Origin: Sepiola atlantica
Lineage: Eukaryota > Mollusca > Cephalopoda > Sepiida > Sepiolidae
NCBI GenBank assembly: GCA_963556195.1
Contig: OY744525.1
Span: forward strand, 23,982,718-24,046,717
Reading direction: 5' to 3'
DNA: 64,000 nt
Part shown: piece by piece, positions 1 through 11,146 of the stretch
Layout of the letters: each line of letters begins with the position of its first letter
How positions within the stretch are numbered: the stretch's first letter is position 1
Made by a program: the position numbers and the translations under genes
The notes under the pieces: model-generated
Databases searched by the model: none
What the model was told of the DNA's origin: nothing
The model's input: the letters and a program-made list of their open reading frames with translations, nothing else

Positions 1-590
1 TATGTTATTTTGAATGTTTGGTCAGGGTTTACTTGTAGGGTTTGTCCTGAGAAACCCCTGTACAGAGAGAGCGAAGCCACTTGAGGATGGTGTCTAGTAG
101 GCATTTAAAATTTCTGCAGTAAGCATTCAAATTCTTTTTTTGTTTCATTTTACTTCAGTCGAAGTTCTCTATATGAGATACATAGATATTCGAATATTCC
201 ATTAAAGCACTCTTTACCTGAGAAATGTTGATTTAGTAAAGAAGTTAACATTAATTTTCCCCAATGGACCATTTAATTATGTTATAGTATATCTTTCTCA
301 TGCTCTCTTATTCTTACCGGATTCCAAGACAAGAATTCATCTAGTCTGGTGGAGTATACAGCAAAGTGATGTTACTTGAGGTTACATTACTTGGAGAAGG
401 TGTATGAGCTTGTGTATATTCGTGTCAAGAGGATCTTATTTGGGCTCCAAATCTTATGTTTTTTTAAATATTTGGTCAGGATTTACTCAAATTGAAATTG
501 CCCTCATGTCAGGTTGTTTTGAAAACCCCTTGTACAGATATACCGAAGACACTCAAGGATGATGTCCAGTAGGTAATTCAAACCTCAGAG
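1..590 (+). repeat. Dispersed repeat, two partial copies (1-115 and about 300-590)
   Basis: Positions 1-115 and 460-590 are related to each other: both run from 'tttggtcagg' through a 'cccctgtacag'-like stretch to 'gtgtctagtagg' or 'gatgtccagtagg'. The second copy extends left to about 300. A third copy lies in inverse orientation at about 47660-47945. No coding potential is seen. The class of element is unknown to me; it may be a non-autonomous transposon fragment. Confidence 0.7.
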
Positions 591-1100
591 ATCATTAAAA
601 GTCAATCATACCTAATGACTTGGCAAACTATATCTACACTTAAATTTTAAAGCATATTACTGTTAAGTAATATTTATGACAGCAGAATTATGGTGCTGAG
701 AATACAATGTGTCCCTTACCAGCGATAGTGGCTCATTGACTAAAGAGCCGACCAGGATTTTTACAGTGTCCCAGTTGTCCGATCTATTTCTGGAAAATAT
801 GGTTTTGTCTGGGTGAGTAACGTAATATTATCTGAGCCACTGTATGTGATAAGAGTCATCTTTACAGCTCATAAACAAAGAAAAAGAAATGCTTGATAAA
901 AAATAAATAAATAGGGACAAGAACGTATTTTAAAAATGGAGGGATCGATAAAGATTAGAAAAAAGAATGACTTAATCGCGAATGTAGCCCGTAACGAAAG
1001 ACATTTCCTTTTCTCTTGTCATCTATTCTTTATTTCGTTGTCATCTTCTCATATTTATTTGTGTTTTTTTATGCGCCCACACATCTATGTCTGTCGTTTG
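591..1100. other. AT-rich spacer, nothing recognised
   Basis: I see no repeat unit, ORF of note or transposon end in this stretch. It leads into the dispersed repeat family that begins near 1100. Confidence 0.5.
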
Positions 1101-1102
1101 GT

Positions 1103-1345
1103 CTGTCAAGCTTGAAATAGCATTTTCAGATGTGACCATGCACCTATATGACAGGCTCTGTCCGCCCGTTGGTCTGTAACGCTCAAGCTTGAAATAGCAT
1201 TTTCAGATGTGACCATGCATTCATATAGCAGGCTTTGTCCGCCCGCTGGTCTGTCATGTTTAAGCTTGAAATAGCATTTCCAGATGCGACCATGCACTTA
1301 TATGACACGCTCTGTCCGTCCGTTGGTCTCTCACACTTAAGGTTT
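1103..1345 (-). repeat. Three direct copies of a 77-bp-class unit
   Basis: The motif 'ttgaaatagcatttt' followed by 'cagatg(t/c)gaccatgca' recurs three times at about 77-78 bp spacing (near 1170, 1190-1270 and 1264-1340). Each unit contains the 'ttggtctgt' core of the 37-bp family in reverse orientation plus about 40 bp of its flank, so this looks like a longer-unit amplification of the same dispersed element. Confidence 0.75.
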
Positions 1346-1494
1346 TAATATCATCTGAATCACTAAACATACAGATTGAATGGATGCGTTTTATTTTCAA
1401 TCCGTCCAAGCATCATTATAAGAGGTTTTGTCTGTCTGTTGTCACTTAAGTTTGAAATAGTATTTATACTGGTTGGAAGATTAATCGAAATCGG

Positions 1495-2192
1495 AAATCG
1501 GAACTTTTTGGGGTATCGTTTTTTTCCATTGGAAAATAGCAACAAACTTTTTGGGGTATCGTTTTTTCCATTGGAAAATAGCAACAAATTTTTTGGGGGT
1601 CTCGTTTTTTCCATTGGAAAATAGCAACAAACTTTTTTGGGGTATCGTTTTTTCCATTGGAAAATAGCAACAAATTTTTTGGGGGTATCGTTTTTTCCAT
1701 TGGAAAATAGCAACAAATTTTTTGGGGTCTCGTTTTTCCCATTGGAAAATAGCAACAAATTTTTGGGGGTATCGTTTTTTCCATTGGAAAATAGCAACAC
1801 ACTTTTTGGGGGTATCGTTTTTTCCATTGGAAAATAGCAACAAATTTTTTGGGGTCTCGTTTTTTCCATTGGAAAATAGCAACAAATTTTTTGGGGGTAT
1901 CGTTTTTTCCATTGGAAAATAGCAACAAATTTTTTGGGGGTATCGTTTTTTCCATTGGAAAATAGCAACAAATTTTTTGGGGTCTCGTTTTTTCCATTGG
2001 AAAATAGCAACAAATTTTTTGGGGGTATCGTTTTTTCCATTGGAAAATAGCAACAAATTTTTTGGGGTCTCGTTTTTTCCATTGGAAAATAGCAACAAAT
2101 TTTTTGGGGGTATCGTTTTTTCCATTGGAAAATAGCAACAAATTTTTTGGGGTTATCGTTTTTTCCATTGGAAAATAGCAACAAATTTTTTC
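1495..2192. repeat. Satellite of 42-43 bp units, 16 copies, with a palindromic core
   Basis: Sixteen copies of 'ccattggaaaatagc' occur at 41-45 bp spacing. Each unit has the near-perfect dyad 'ttttccattggaaaa' and a variable run of T and G before 'tatcg' or 'tctcg'. Units alternate between the 'tatcg' and 'tctcg' types. The minus strand stays open in all three frames, giving repetitive peptides of 214-273 residues. That follows from the unit lacking stop codons and is not evidence of a gene. The flank 'atcggaaatcgg' recurs on the far side near 2450-2510. Confidence 0.95.
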
Positions 2193-2525
2193 TGTGCCCA
2201 AAACGATTCTTTTAATTATTTGTTTGTTTGTTTAAAACTTAATTTTCCATTGATGGTACTAGTATAAAATGATGAAAATTTATGTATTTTAAATTACCAG
2301 TCAAAAATAAAATACATAGATCAATCCCTCTCACAAGTGTATTTTTACGTTTGCAAAAATATATGCACATATTACATGGGTTTTTATGGTAATCCGAAAA
2401 CTAAAATAAAACCAAAAACTCTATAGCTAAATATTTAGAGATTTTAAACGAATCGGAATCAGGAATTCCGAAAAGAATCGGAAATTGTATCGGAATTGTG
2501 AAAAATATTGGAATCAACCCAGATG
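2193..2525. other. AT-rich flank of the 42-bp satellite
   Basis: This is low-complexity AT DNA ending in several 'atcggaa'-type words (2450-2510) that also occur just before the satellite at 1487. The satellite may therefore have expanded inside a copy of that short repeat. Nothing else is seen. Confidence 0.5.
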
Positions 2526-2529
2526 TCAG

Positions 2530-3490
2530 ATGGTTGGTTGATATGCCCGTTGGTCTGTCACACATAAGTTTGAAACAGCATTTTTAGATGATATCATTGG
2601 CACCACTAAACGATGCATATTAATTAAGATACGTCAAAGAATTTCTAAAATCTATTCGTTAAATCTGTGTCAGTCAATCCGTAACAATTAAGTTTGAAAT
2701 AACATTTTGTTTGGTTTGCACTTGTAAGTTTGAAATAGCCTCATCATTGCTAAATATGCACATCATATGTACTCATCTAATTTTTAATGCATCAAAGAAA
2801 CTCGATAAAAGGCTCTCTCGGTCGTCTGTCATGCTTAAGTTTTAAATACCATTTGCATACATCTGTCACATGTAACAATTAAATAGCATTTTTGCCGGTC
2901 TGTCATGCTAAAGTTTGAAATAGCATTTTCGTCAATGTGTCATTCTAGAGTTTGAAATAGCATTTTCGTCAATGTGTCATTCTAGAGTTTGAAATAGCAT
3001 TTTCGTCCATCTCATGCTAGAGTTTGAAATAGCATTTTCGTCGGTCTATCATGCAAAAACTTGAAATAGCATATTGGTTGGTCTGTCACGCTAAATTTTT
3101 AAATAGTTTGTTCGTCGATCTGTTAAACTTAAGTTTAAGTTTAAAATATCATTTCCGTTGATCTTCCAAGCTTAAGTATGCAGTAGCGTTTTCGTTGATC
3201 TGTCATGATAATATTTGAAATAGCTTTTTCGCCTATCTGTAAACGCCTAATTTTGAAATAGCATTTTCGTTGAGTCAATAGCAGTTTTAGAAAAGAGGTT
3301 CTGTCTGTCTGTCTGTCGGTCATGTTTAAGTTTGAAGTCGCGTTTTCATTTCTGAACGTGCAGATAGAACGGAAACATCTAGATATGCATGTATACATAG
3401 CAGATAAGAGGTCGTGCATGTTGTTGATCAGTCACAAATTTGAAATAGTATTTTCAACATTAAATGTACAGATTGAATGGACGCATCTTA
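2530..3490 (-). repeat. 37-bp-unit array (B) with degenerate flanking units
   Basis: Tandem units of 'gtttgaaatagcattttcgt' followed by a 'ctgtcatgct'-like half occur; the clearest run is about 2890-3130. The best adjacent copies (2949-3022) are exactly 37 bp long. Outlying units spread to 2530 and 3490 with longer inserts. Read on the minus strand, the unit is the same as in the arrays at 14.6, 48.9, 55.3 and 62.2 kb. The ORFs of 92 and 72 residues here are repeat translations. Confidence 0.85.
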
Positions 3491-3837
3491 AGAATATATG
3501 TTCTATTTCACTTTCCTCACATTTTTCTCACATTTCATAACCATTTTCTCTAATAGCAAACCTAGTTCCAGCCCCCCCTCCCTCTTTTTATTCCCCCACT
3601 CGTGTTCCCTTTGATATAAGACAATAGGAAGAGAACCGTTGCGATTGGTTTTACACAGCCAAGTGACCTTTCTGAATACCAACTTCCGAACAAGATCGAG
3701 GCCACTCAAGATAAAAAAGGGGTCACAGCATTGGGAAGACTGCTGCTGGCTGACTGACCCAACACCTCATCACCAAATGCATATAATTAATAAGTTACAT
3801 TTAATTGGTAGAAATGGTGCCGTCATCAGTGGTAGAA

Positions 3838-5320
3838 GTTTTTATGAGATAAAAGGGAAAAGAAAATATGAAAATAGATTTAAAAGGAAAAAGTTATGGA
3901 AAATACATTCTAGAAATGGACTATGAAGAAAAAATTGAAGCACAAAGAGGGGAGAAAAAGTTTAAAGAAAAAGAGCGAAAAGACGAAATTGGATAAAATT
4001 TGAAGAGAGAATAAAAAATTGAAGCAGAAAAAAAGAAAAGAAAAACAAACAAAAGAGATTGAAAAAGAAAAACGGGTGGAAAAAATAAACAAAATGTGAA
4101 AGAGACGAAAGAAACAGAAAAACAAAAAAAATTGAAAGAGTAAAAAGAAACAGACAAGTTGAAATAGAAAAAGGAAACAGAAAAAAGGAAACAAAAAACT
4201 GAAAGAGGAAAAACAGAAAAATTAAAAGAGGAAAAAAAAACGAAAAACGGAAGGAGAAAAAAAGAACGAAAAACGGAAGGAGAAAAAAAGAACGAAAAAC
4301 GGAAGGAGAAAAAAACGAACGAAAAACGGAAGGAGAAAAAAACGAACGAAAAACGGAAGGAGAAAATAAGAACGAAAGACGGAAGGAGAAAAAAGAACGA
4401 AAGACGGAAGGAGAAAAAAGAACGAAAGACGGAAGGAGAAAAAAAAGAACGAAAAAGGGAAGGAGAAAAAAGAACGAAAAAGGGAAGGAGAAAAAACAGA
4501 ACGAAAAATGGAAAGAGAAAAAAAGAACGAAAAAGGGAAGGAGAAAAAAAGAACGAAAAACGGAAGGAGAAAAAAAGAACGAAAACCGGAAGAAGGAAAA
4601 ACAGAACGAAAAACGGAAGAAGAAAAAACAGAAGGAGAAAAACAGAACGAAAAACGAAAGGAGAAAAAAAAGAATGAAATACGAAAAGAGAGAAAAGAAA
4701 ACGAAAAACGAAAGAAAAATTAAAACGAAAAATATAAAAGGAAGAAAAATGGAAGTAAAATTGAAAAAAAAGAAAAATTGAAAGAGAAATTAAGAAAAAT
4801 TGAAGGAGAAAGGAAGAAGAAAAATTGAAAAAAGACGGAAGAAGAAAAATTGAAAAAAGAAGGAGGAAGATAAGAGTACGAAGAAAAATTTAACAAGAAA
4901 AAATAAAATCGATTACGGAAAAAAAATTGATCGAGGAAGGGGAAAAAAGGAAAATGATTGGGGAAAATATGAAAGCGGAAATCGAAAAAATAAAAAATAA
5001 ACAGAAAAATTGAAGGAGAAACAGTAGGAAGAAAAATTGAAATGAAAAAGAAAATTGAAACAAAAAAAAAATTGAAGAAAAAAGGAAAAATTGAAGGGGA
5101 AAGAAGGAGGGAGGCAAGAATTGGAGAAAAACTGAATGAGAAAAAATAAAATCGATCAAGAAAAAGAAAAATTGATCGAAGAAGAAAACAGGAAAATACG
5201 AAAGCGGAAATCGAGAAAAATCTAAAGTATAAAAAAAGGAAATGGGAAACGAGCAAAAGAGAAAGCGAAGGACTGAGGAGAAACGACATTAGGATGCGAT
5301 GAAAAAGTCGAAACAACAGT
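3838..5320. repeat. Polypurine tract of about 1.5 kb
   Basis: The plus strand is almost entirely A and G from about 3838 to 5300. Phenylalanine/serine-rich minus-strand ORFs of up to 202 residues here are simply the translation of the pyrimidine strand. Long mirror-like purine DNA of this type can form triplex structures; that is general knowledge and is not tested here. Possible sources are microsatellite growth or a decayed minisatellite. Confidence 0.9.
4225..4735 (+). repeat. About 26-bp minisatellite inside the purine tract
   Basis: Units built on 'gaacgaaaaacggaaggaga' followed by a variable A run repeat roughly twenty times. Small variants (aaacgg, agacgg, aaaggg) occur in neighbouring blocks, suggesting local stepwise duplication. 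Confidence 0.9.
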
Positions 5321-5604
5321 AGCAGCAAAGATGGTGACTATGATGCAGTGAAATTGGGCTAAGCTGCTGGGAGATATGGAAGGGGCCAACAAAAGGGAGA
5401 GAGATGGGAGATGTCAGTGGGCCCTAGAAGGAATGCGAGAATGATAGAAAAGATTGCACAATAGTATAACCAAATAATGAACGGAGTGAGGGGGAGGGGG
5501 AGAGTTAAAAGCAGATGGAATGTTTGAATATAAATGATGGTTTTAAGGAATCATACAATACAATGACCAGGTAATCAATGGCAGCTTTAAAACAAGGATA
5601 CTCT

Positions 5605-5725
5605 TAAGATGCGTCCATTTGATCTGCGGATTTAGTGATAAAAATGCTATTTAAAACTTATGCGTGACGGACTGACAGTGCACTGGACAGACAGCCTCTT
5701 ACAATGATGTGTGGATGCATCTAAA
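5605..5725 (+). repeat. Solo dispersed element carrying one 37-bp-type unit
   Basis: This copy shows the unit in its unamplified setting. It starts with 'aagatgcgtccat', passes through 'aatgctatttaaaacttatg' and a diverged 'gacggactgacag', then 'cctcttacaatgatg', and ends 'tggatgcatct'. The two ends are an imperfect inverted pair, which suggests a small TIR-type or fold-back element as the ancestor of the arrays. Similar single copies lie near 1376, 12430, 49740, 52130 and 62400. Confidence 0.6.
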
Positions 5726-5769
5726 AAAGAATAATAATACACGTTTAGCAAAGAAAATACTATTTCTTA

Positions 5770-6375
5770 ACTCAAGTGTGACAGACCAACAGTCCTACTA
5801 AGAAAATACTATTTCTTACTTAAGCATGACAGACCAATGGAAATACAAAAAAATACTATGTCTACCTTAAGTGTGACAGACCAACGGACAACAAAATGCT
5901 ATTTCTAACCTTGCATGACAAGCCAATGGACATGGCAACAAAATGCTATTTCTAACCTTGCATGACAAACCAACGAACATGGCAACAGAATACTATTTTT
6001 ACCTTAAGCGATACAGACCAACTGACACGCAAAAAAAAATGCTATTTCTACCTTAAGCATGACAGACCAACGGACATGGCAACAAAATGCTATTTCTACC
6101 TTAAGCGTGACAGACCAACGGACATGCCAACAAAATGCTATTTCTAACTTTGCATGACAAACCAACGAACATGGCAACAGAATGCTATTTCTACCTTAAG
6201 CGATACAGACCAACTGACACGCAAAAAAAAATGCTATTTCTACCTTAAGTGTGACAGACCAACGGACATGGCAACAAAATGCTATTTCTACCTTAAGCGT
6301 GACAGAGCAACGGGCATGTCAACAAAAAGATACTTCTACCTTAAGCGTGACAGACCAACAAACCTACAGAGAAAA
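5770..6375 (+). repeat. 48-bp-unit array (C), a long variant of the 37-bp family
   Basis: Units read 'aaaatgctatttctacctta' then 'agcgtgacagaccaacg' then 'gacatggcaac'. They are about 48 bp, which is the 37-bp unit plus an 11-bp segment. The variant 'cgatacagaccaactgacac' occurs at 6009 and again at 6201, exactly 192 bp (four units) apart, so a four-unit block was duplicated. Short ORFs here are repeat translations. Confidence 0.9.
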
Positions 6376-7187
6376 TGTGAGAAATAAGAAAATATACTTA
6401 TGGTACTTAAGTTACACAAACATTTATATTTCATGCCAGAGGGAAATCATCTGGCTAATTGTGAAAATTTATATTTTATGGTTGTTGTTTTTTTTTTACT
6501 AGTCATTAATCAGTCAGAGTCGTTGGTTTTATTACCCATTCATTATCTATTTATTTCTATCAGCCAATGGGTGTCACTCCCTTTGCTTGATAGGGATTTT
6601 GGTACTCCTAACTTTTAAGTAGGTTAAATGAACAAAAGGTGACCATACTCTGACATAGAAGAACATTTTTTTCTTTTACTTATCGCCATTTTAGATTTAT
6701 TTTTTTTAATTATAATTTTAGCACAATACAGGCCTTTGGTTATTTATTTATGTTCGTCTATTTATTATTCAAATGCGTAAGTTTTTATTTCTAATTTTAT
6801 TAGTTATCCTAACTAAAGTTCATAATCTACATGGATTATCTAAATATCTGCATGTTCTGGCCCATCTTAATATTTTCCATTCGACTATAGGCAACCACAC
6901 ACTTTCTTTAAGAATCCCAGTAATGGTTTGATAATTATATACTATATCTGTGTTTTTTGCTATTGAATGTTTTTTGTTATTCGGGCTACGTAGATGAATC
7001 CTTTAGTTAAGCAGTTATTTTATAAAGGGCAACGTATGCGAATTTTTCAGTTACAGTTTTTTCCTCCATTATTAACATAATTTTTTATTATTTGGATAAT
7101 TACTATCATTGTCCGAGTCATTACTATTGTTTGTGATATTATTATTATTATTGTAATATTTGTCACTTTTTCTTCGAATTTTCATTT

Positions 7188-7218
<31 letters not shown>

Positions 7219-7725
7219 CATTTAATATTTTATTATTGAAATTTGATTATCATTTGTAAATTTTCACAGCAACTGTAAGCAAAATGCTATTTCAGACTTA
7301 AGTGTGACAGACTGAGAGAAAAACAAAGTGACCAATGGACAAACAGACAAAATATTTTATAGAGATGCAACCGGAAATGGGAAAAAGGTCAAGAAAAGAT
7401 TAAGGAAAAATCTTAATGGAGCAACGAATATCTTGTTTGTATGACCGAACAGAAAATCACAAGAAAAGGGATGAAAAAAAAAAAAAAGGCCAAATATTGA
7501 TGACATGCCTGTCATTAAATATTACGTCATATCGTACTACTAGGTGAATTACATTTCTTTCTTGGCTAACCAGTCATAATCATAATCGTATTATGATTCC
7601 CCTAATGTCCGTCCATCCAAAGGTCAAATTCATACCGAACTTTCTAGAATGGTTAGGATCAACTTTGTAAAGATTTTAAACTATTTCGTCAGAATTATTT
7701 TCTTTTTGTTTCCAAAATGGAAATA
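6376..7725. other. AT-rich DNA with a CTA microsatellite and one solo repeat unit
   Basis: There is mostly low-complexity AT sequence. A (CTA)n run lies at 7189-7218, and a single unit of the 37-bp family ('atgctatttcagacttaagt') at about 7282-7312. No gene is seen. Confidence 0.6.
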
Positions 7726-7731
7726 TTTCTT

Positions 7732-7966
7732 ACTAGTGGGACATGTGTCCCGGCGTTACCAAAAAAAAAAAATTGAGGAAACCAAGAATCACAACACCTA
7801 AATTGACCGGAAAGACTTCTTTTTTTTTCCCACCACCAAAAATGGCAAACATTTATCCATAATATAAAAAAAATATTCATAAAAATAAATAAAGCTTAAA
7901 CGAATTTCTAAAAAATTACAATATTTGGAACTAGTGGGACCCGTGACCCAACATTGCCCGGAAAAA
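7732..7966 (-). mobile_element. Two Helitron-like 3' ends in tandem
   Basis: On the minus strand two termini 198 bp apart read GC-rich hairpin, then 'acacatgtccca' or 'tcacgggtccca', then CTAGT (plus-strand 'actag' at 7732-7736 and 7930-7934). The hairpins are 'aacgccggg'-type and 'ccgggcaatgttggg'. Known Helitrons end in a short hairpin followed by CTRR and insert before a T. The sequence between the termini is itself duplicated, so this looks like a tandem of non-autonomous elements. No Rep/helicase coding is present. Confidence 0.65.
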
Positions 7967-8686
7967 TTGAGGAAACCATGAATCCTAACACCCAGAAATA
8001 AATTGGCTAGAAAGAAGCAGAAAGACTATTCACCCATAATGCTAAGCATTTATCCACGATATAGAAAGTATCCTTAAATAGAACTGTGGGTAATAGTAGA
8101 ATAGAAAATAATCATCGAATGAGAAAACAAAAAAAAAAGCGAATTAATGAGATGTGCTTTCGCAAAGCAATATGCAAATTAGTTAAACTTGGGACGTCGA
8201 TTGCATAGGCACGACTGATTGTATTAGAAAGCTGTTCTTTTATCATGAATAGGAAGTTGATCTTTTAATCCCACTATCAGTGTGACAGATTGCTCAACTT
8301 TATAAATATAGAGATAGCATTTCACTATGATCTGCAAGGGAGGTAATTGTACAATCTCAAATGAAATGCTATGAGCAAGTGTCAATTTATTTTATCTATC
8401 ATTTTTATTATTTATTTATTATAGCTATTTATACCAATATGTGGTTAGCATGTTTTTTTTTATAGATACTGTATGTAAAGTAAATATTTCTGAATGATTG
8501 TAATCGCATATGTCTGATTATAACGCAATAATTAATTCCCATAGAGAAAAACCAATGCTAGAATCAGCAGGGACGAGTAAATAAAATAAAATAGCCTTTT
8601 TTATCTGGAGAATTGGCATTGAACTTTTCAAAATTCAATACTTTTTACTTACGTTTCGGAATTTTTTAGATGAGGGTTGATAATTT
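7967..8686. other. AT-rich spacer, nothing recognised
   Basis: The right flank of the Helitron tandem is AT-rich and carries no recognisable repeat boundary or reading frame. Confidence 0.5.
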
Positions 8687-8697
8687 GTAGAATTTGG

Positions 8698-9016
8698 GGT
8701 GCTTGTATAATAAAAAGCCGAAAAAAAGTTTTTTTTTGTCTTTTAGTGTTGGAGAGGTAAATAAGGGGCAGGTAACTCTTACAACGAATTTTAAACACGA
8801 TTTTCCAGTAATCAAAACTGATGGCTTTAATTGGCGTTGCACATGTGGCTACTGTGCAAGGAGAACGTCAATTAGACATAAAAGAGTTAGGGTTTAGGGT
8901 TAGAAAAATATTGTTCGAAAACTAGAGCTGTTGTGAAGAGTTACCTGCCCCTTATTTACCTCTCCAACACTAAAAGACAAAAAAACTTTTTTTCGGCTTT
9001 TTATTATACAAGCACC
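8698..9016. mobile_element. 319-bp TIR element (MITE) with 8-bp target duplication
   Basis: Terminal inverted repeats of about 87 bp (8698-8785 and 8930-9016) start 'ggtgcttgtataataaaaag' and are nearly identical. The flanking octamer 'gaatttgg' is present on both sides (8690-8697 and 9017-9024), and removing the insert restores the interrupted older repeat. An 8-bp duplication is typical of hAT-type transposition; assigning it to hAT is inference. The central 144 bp contains 'gttagggtttagggttag' but encodes nothing recognisable. Confidence 0.85.
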
Positions 9017-9243
9017 GAATTTGGTATATTCGAACTACTGTTCTCATCTTGAGTGTTTTTATCACAAAGTTTCGGCCGATGTAACCTTCAGGTGTACCTT
9101 GTCGAACCTTGGAATCTTTCTCTTGAACTCAGGAATCTGGACGGAATTTCGAACGGAACCCGTTATTAAATCCATGGGGGTAGCATGCTCTCGTTCCATC
9201 TGCCATGACTGGGAAGAAGTCTTCAGTAATTCGCAATTCTTCG

Positions 9244-9328
9244 CACTGAGGATTGAACCTTCAACCTTCTGATGACTGTCACTTAGAACTGAATTGTACT
9301 TAGTACTATATCCACTGTGCCATGGGTC
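9244..9328 (-). pseudogene. tRNA-like sequence (tRNA-derived core of a repeat)
   Basis: On the minus strand 'catggcacagtggatat' resembles the A-box region and 'gaaggttcaatcctc' the B box (TpsiC arm) of a tRNA. The same segment is clearer at 34446-34516. Mispaired stems and a location inside a repeat argue against a working tRNA gene. Confidence 0.6.
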
Positions 9329-9534
9329 GTTGCGAACAATTCTAGTATGAATTGTGGTTACATCGGCTGAAACGTTGTGATAAAAACACCCAAGATGAGA
9401 ACAGTAGTCCGAATATACCAAATTCTACTCTTTTACTTCAGTATTTAAGTTTTATTTAATTTTGTTTACATTAAATTACTATAAACCAATGCTTACAAAA
9501 GGCTTTTCATGGTTTAAAATAATGAAACAAGATT

Positions 9535-9775
9535 AGTTTTGTTGTTTCGTTTTATGGCATATCAACCCTTCTCGGGTTATTTAATGCTGAATCCGGTCAT
9601 TTTGATAAACTTCTTATGCTTCAAATTCTTTATATCTTCAAATATTTATTCATTATGTTTTGTTTGGTTGTTTTGTAGAGGAAAATTGTTGTTCTTGTTT
9701 TTGGCTCTGCAGAACATCTTGAGTTTTGCAAAAGGGAAAGGAAAAAAACAACAACATCAATGTTTGGTGCAATCA
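9535..9775 (+). repeat. Dispersed repeat ('ggcatatcaaccctt' family)
   Basis: This copy runs from 'ttgttgtttcgttttatggc' through 'gggttatttaatgctgaatc' to 'agttttgcaaaagggaaagg' and 'catcaatgtttggtgc'. Other copies are at 55710-55945 and 58263-58440 (plus) and 56470-56670 (minus), with end fragments at 11740, 19010 and 34990. The class is unknown. Confidence 0.75.
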
Positions 9776-9809
9776 AGAAATGTGGTCACTCAAGAAGATC
9801 AATAGGAAT

Positions 9810-10480
9810 TCTCCAAGACTTGCATTTAGGGAATAAAATTAGTAAGGGGTCAATAAATAGTATAATTATTAAAAATAACTTATTAATAACTAGTTAGAAT
9901 TGCCGGGAATTAAACAATGTATTACTATTAAATAATGAATTTTCAAAAAAACAAAACAGCAGATGGTGAAAGCCGAGATCGAAAATGGGACATTAAGATG
10001 TTTAGTCTGATCCGCTCCCATATTGAGTTATATACAGCAAGTTGGTTATGTGATAAACCTAAGCCTTAATAAATGTAATATGCAGCTTATTTTCTGCCCC
10101 TGTTAAGCAATCTGGTTACACACTGACCAATCAGCTTGCAGGGCGCATTCATTCCACGTCCCCTGAAAAACTACTTCAACTCCTTTGGGAATCACGGTCG
10201 GTCAACAGAGATACACCTGAAGGCAACGAGGGAAGACATCCCCATTCTCTCTTCTATCCCTGTCCACTAGACGCTCAATCATCGACGATCTGTGCCTGAA
10301 GATAACTGCTGACACACTTTCGACAACCCAAAGAACTTTTCTCTTCCTTACTCGGACACTGTCCAACTTTAGTGAATGAACCCTTTTCGTTGTTATAAAA
10401 AGCGTTTCGTTTGTGGACGGTTTTCGTTACTTAATAATAATATATAGGACGTGGTCTTAACAGCTCACTGATAAGAACAG
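9810..10480. other. Spacer, with a patch of more balanced composition at 10080-10380
   Basis: The patch at 10080-10380 is less AT-rich than its surroundings, but the plus-strand frames I checked are broken by stops. I can assign neither a gene nor a repeat family. Confidence 0.4.
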
Positions 10481-10735
10481 CTCTTTATTTAATTCATTTA
10501 TTTAATCCATGGGGTAGAAATCTTAAGTTTTATTTTATTCTTAGTATCGCCTGTAGTGAGGATTGAACCTTCAACCTCCAGAAGACTGTCATTTAGAACT
10601 GATTATAACTTAACACCTTTATCTATTGCGAAAATTCGTATGGATTGCAGAGTTCGACAAAGATGCACCTGAAGAAGATTTGGGAGGACATCGGCCAAAA
10701 CGTTGTGAGAATAACAAACAAGATGAGTGTCCTGG
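10480..10735 (-). repeat. Right half of the fold-back/tRNA-core repeat
   Basis: This carries 'aaagatgcacctgaagaag', 'acatcggccaaaacgttgtg' and a minus-strand tRNA-like segment at 10556-10625 ('gaggttgaaggttcaatcct'). It matches the right half of the 34185-34765 copy. The 92-residue ORF at 10626 starts inside it and is not a gene. Confidence 0.7.
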
Positions 10736-11146
10736 GAATTATATAAAACTGCATCCGGTGGTGAAACCCCAATTTCAGAGCTCTGGAGACACCCTCTTAG
10801 TAACCACTGCTCCCAGTTCCACTCTGGCCCAAAGTAATAGTACCTGTCAGGGTCCTGTTTATGGGTTAAATAGAATCTGTCCCGAAAATAACATTAAACA
10901 ATGACCAGCAATATACACATGAGGGTCGGCGGGACAGTTATAAAAGTGGGGGTGGCTTCTCCTAAAAAGAGGCCCGGTTAAACACATGCATATCAACTTA
11001 ATTATTGATGACCGTAAAGTGGGGGGGGGGCAAGTCAAAAAGTGAGGGGGCTGGAGCCCCCCATGCCTCCCCCGGTGCCGCCGTCCATGCACATGACTTC
11101 CATCCTGAATAACTCATAGAAGCAAATCCCATGATTACATATTTGA

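Larger units (their letters stand above)
8687..9430. mobile_element. Fold-back repeat with long inverted ends and a tRNA-like core
   Basis: With the nested insert (8698-9016) removed, the left end (8687-8697 joined to 9025-9088) and right end (about 9357-9430) form an inverted repeat of some 70 bp carrying 'gtttcggccgatgtaacc' and its complement. Between them, on the minus strand, lies a tRNA-like segment. Copies of the same element occur at 10480-10735 (right half), 34185-34765 (whole) and 51478-51725 (left half). I do not know the family. ORFs of 83-119 residues in it are translations of the repeat. Confidence 0.75.

Noticed and set aside
1363..2201. Minus-strand ORFs of 273, 245 and 214 residues
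   Set aside because: All are translations of the 42-43 bp satellite in different frames, with the same peptide cycling through three readings.
3910..5328. Phe/Ser-rich ORFs of 78-202 residues
   Set aside because: Translation of the pyrimidine strand of a purine tract.
10626..10904. 92-residue ORF as an exon
   Set aside because: Its first third is the conserved end of the fold-back repeat, which recurs at 34.7 kb.
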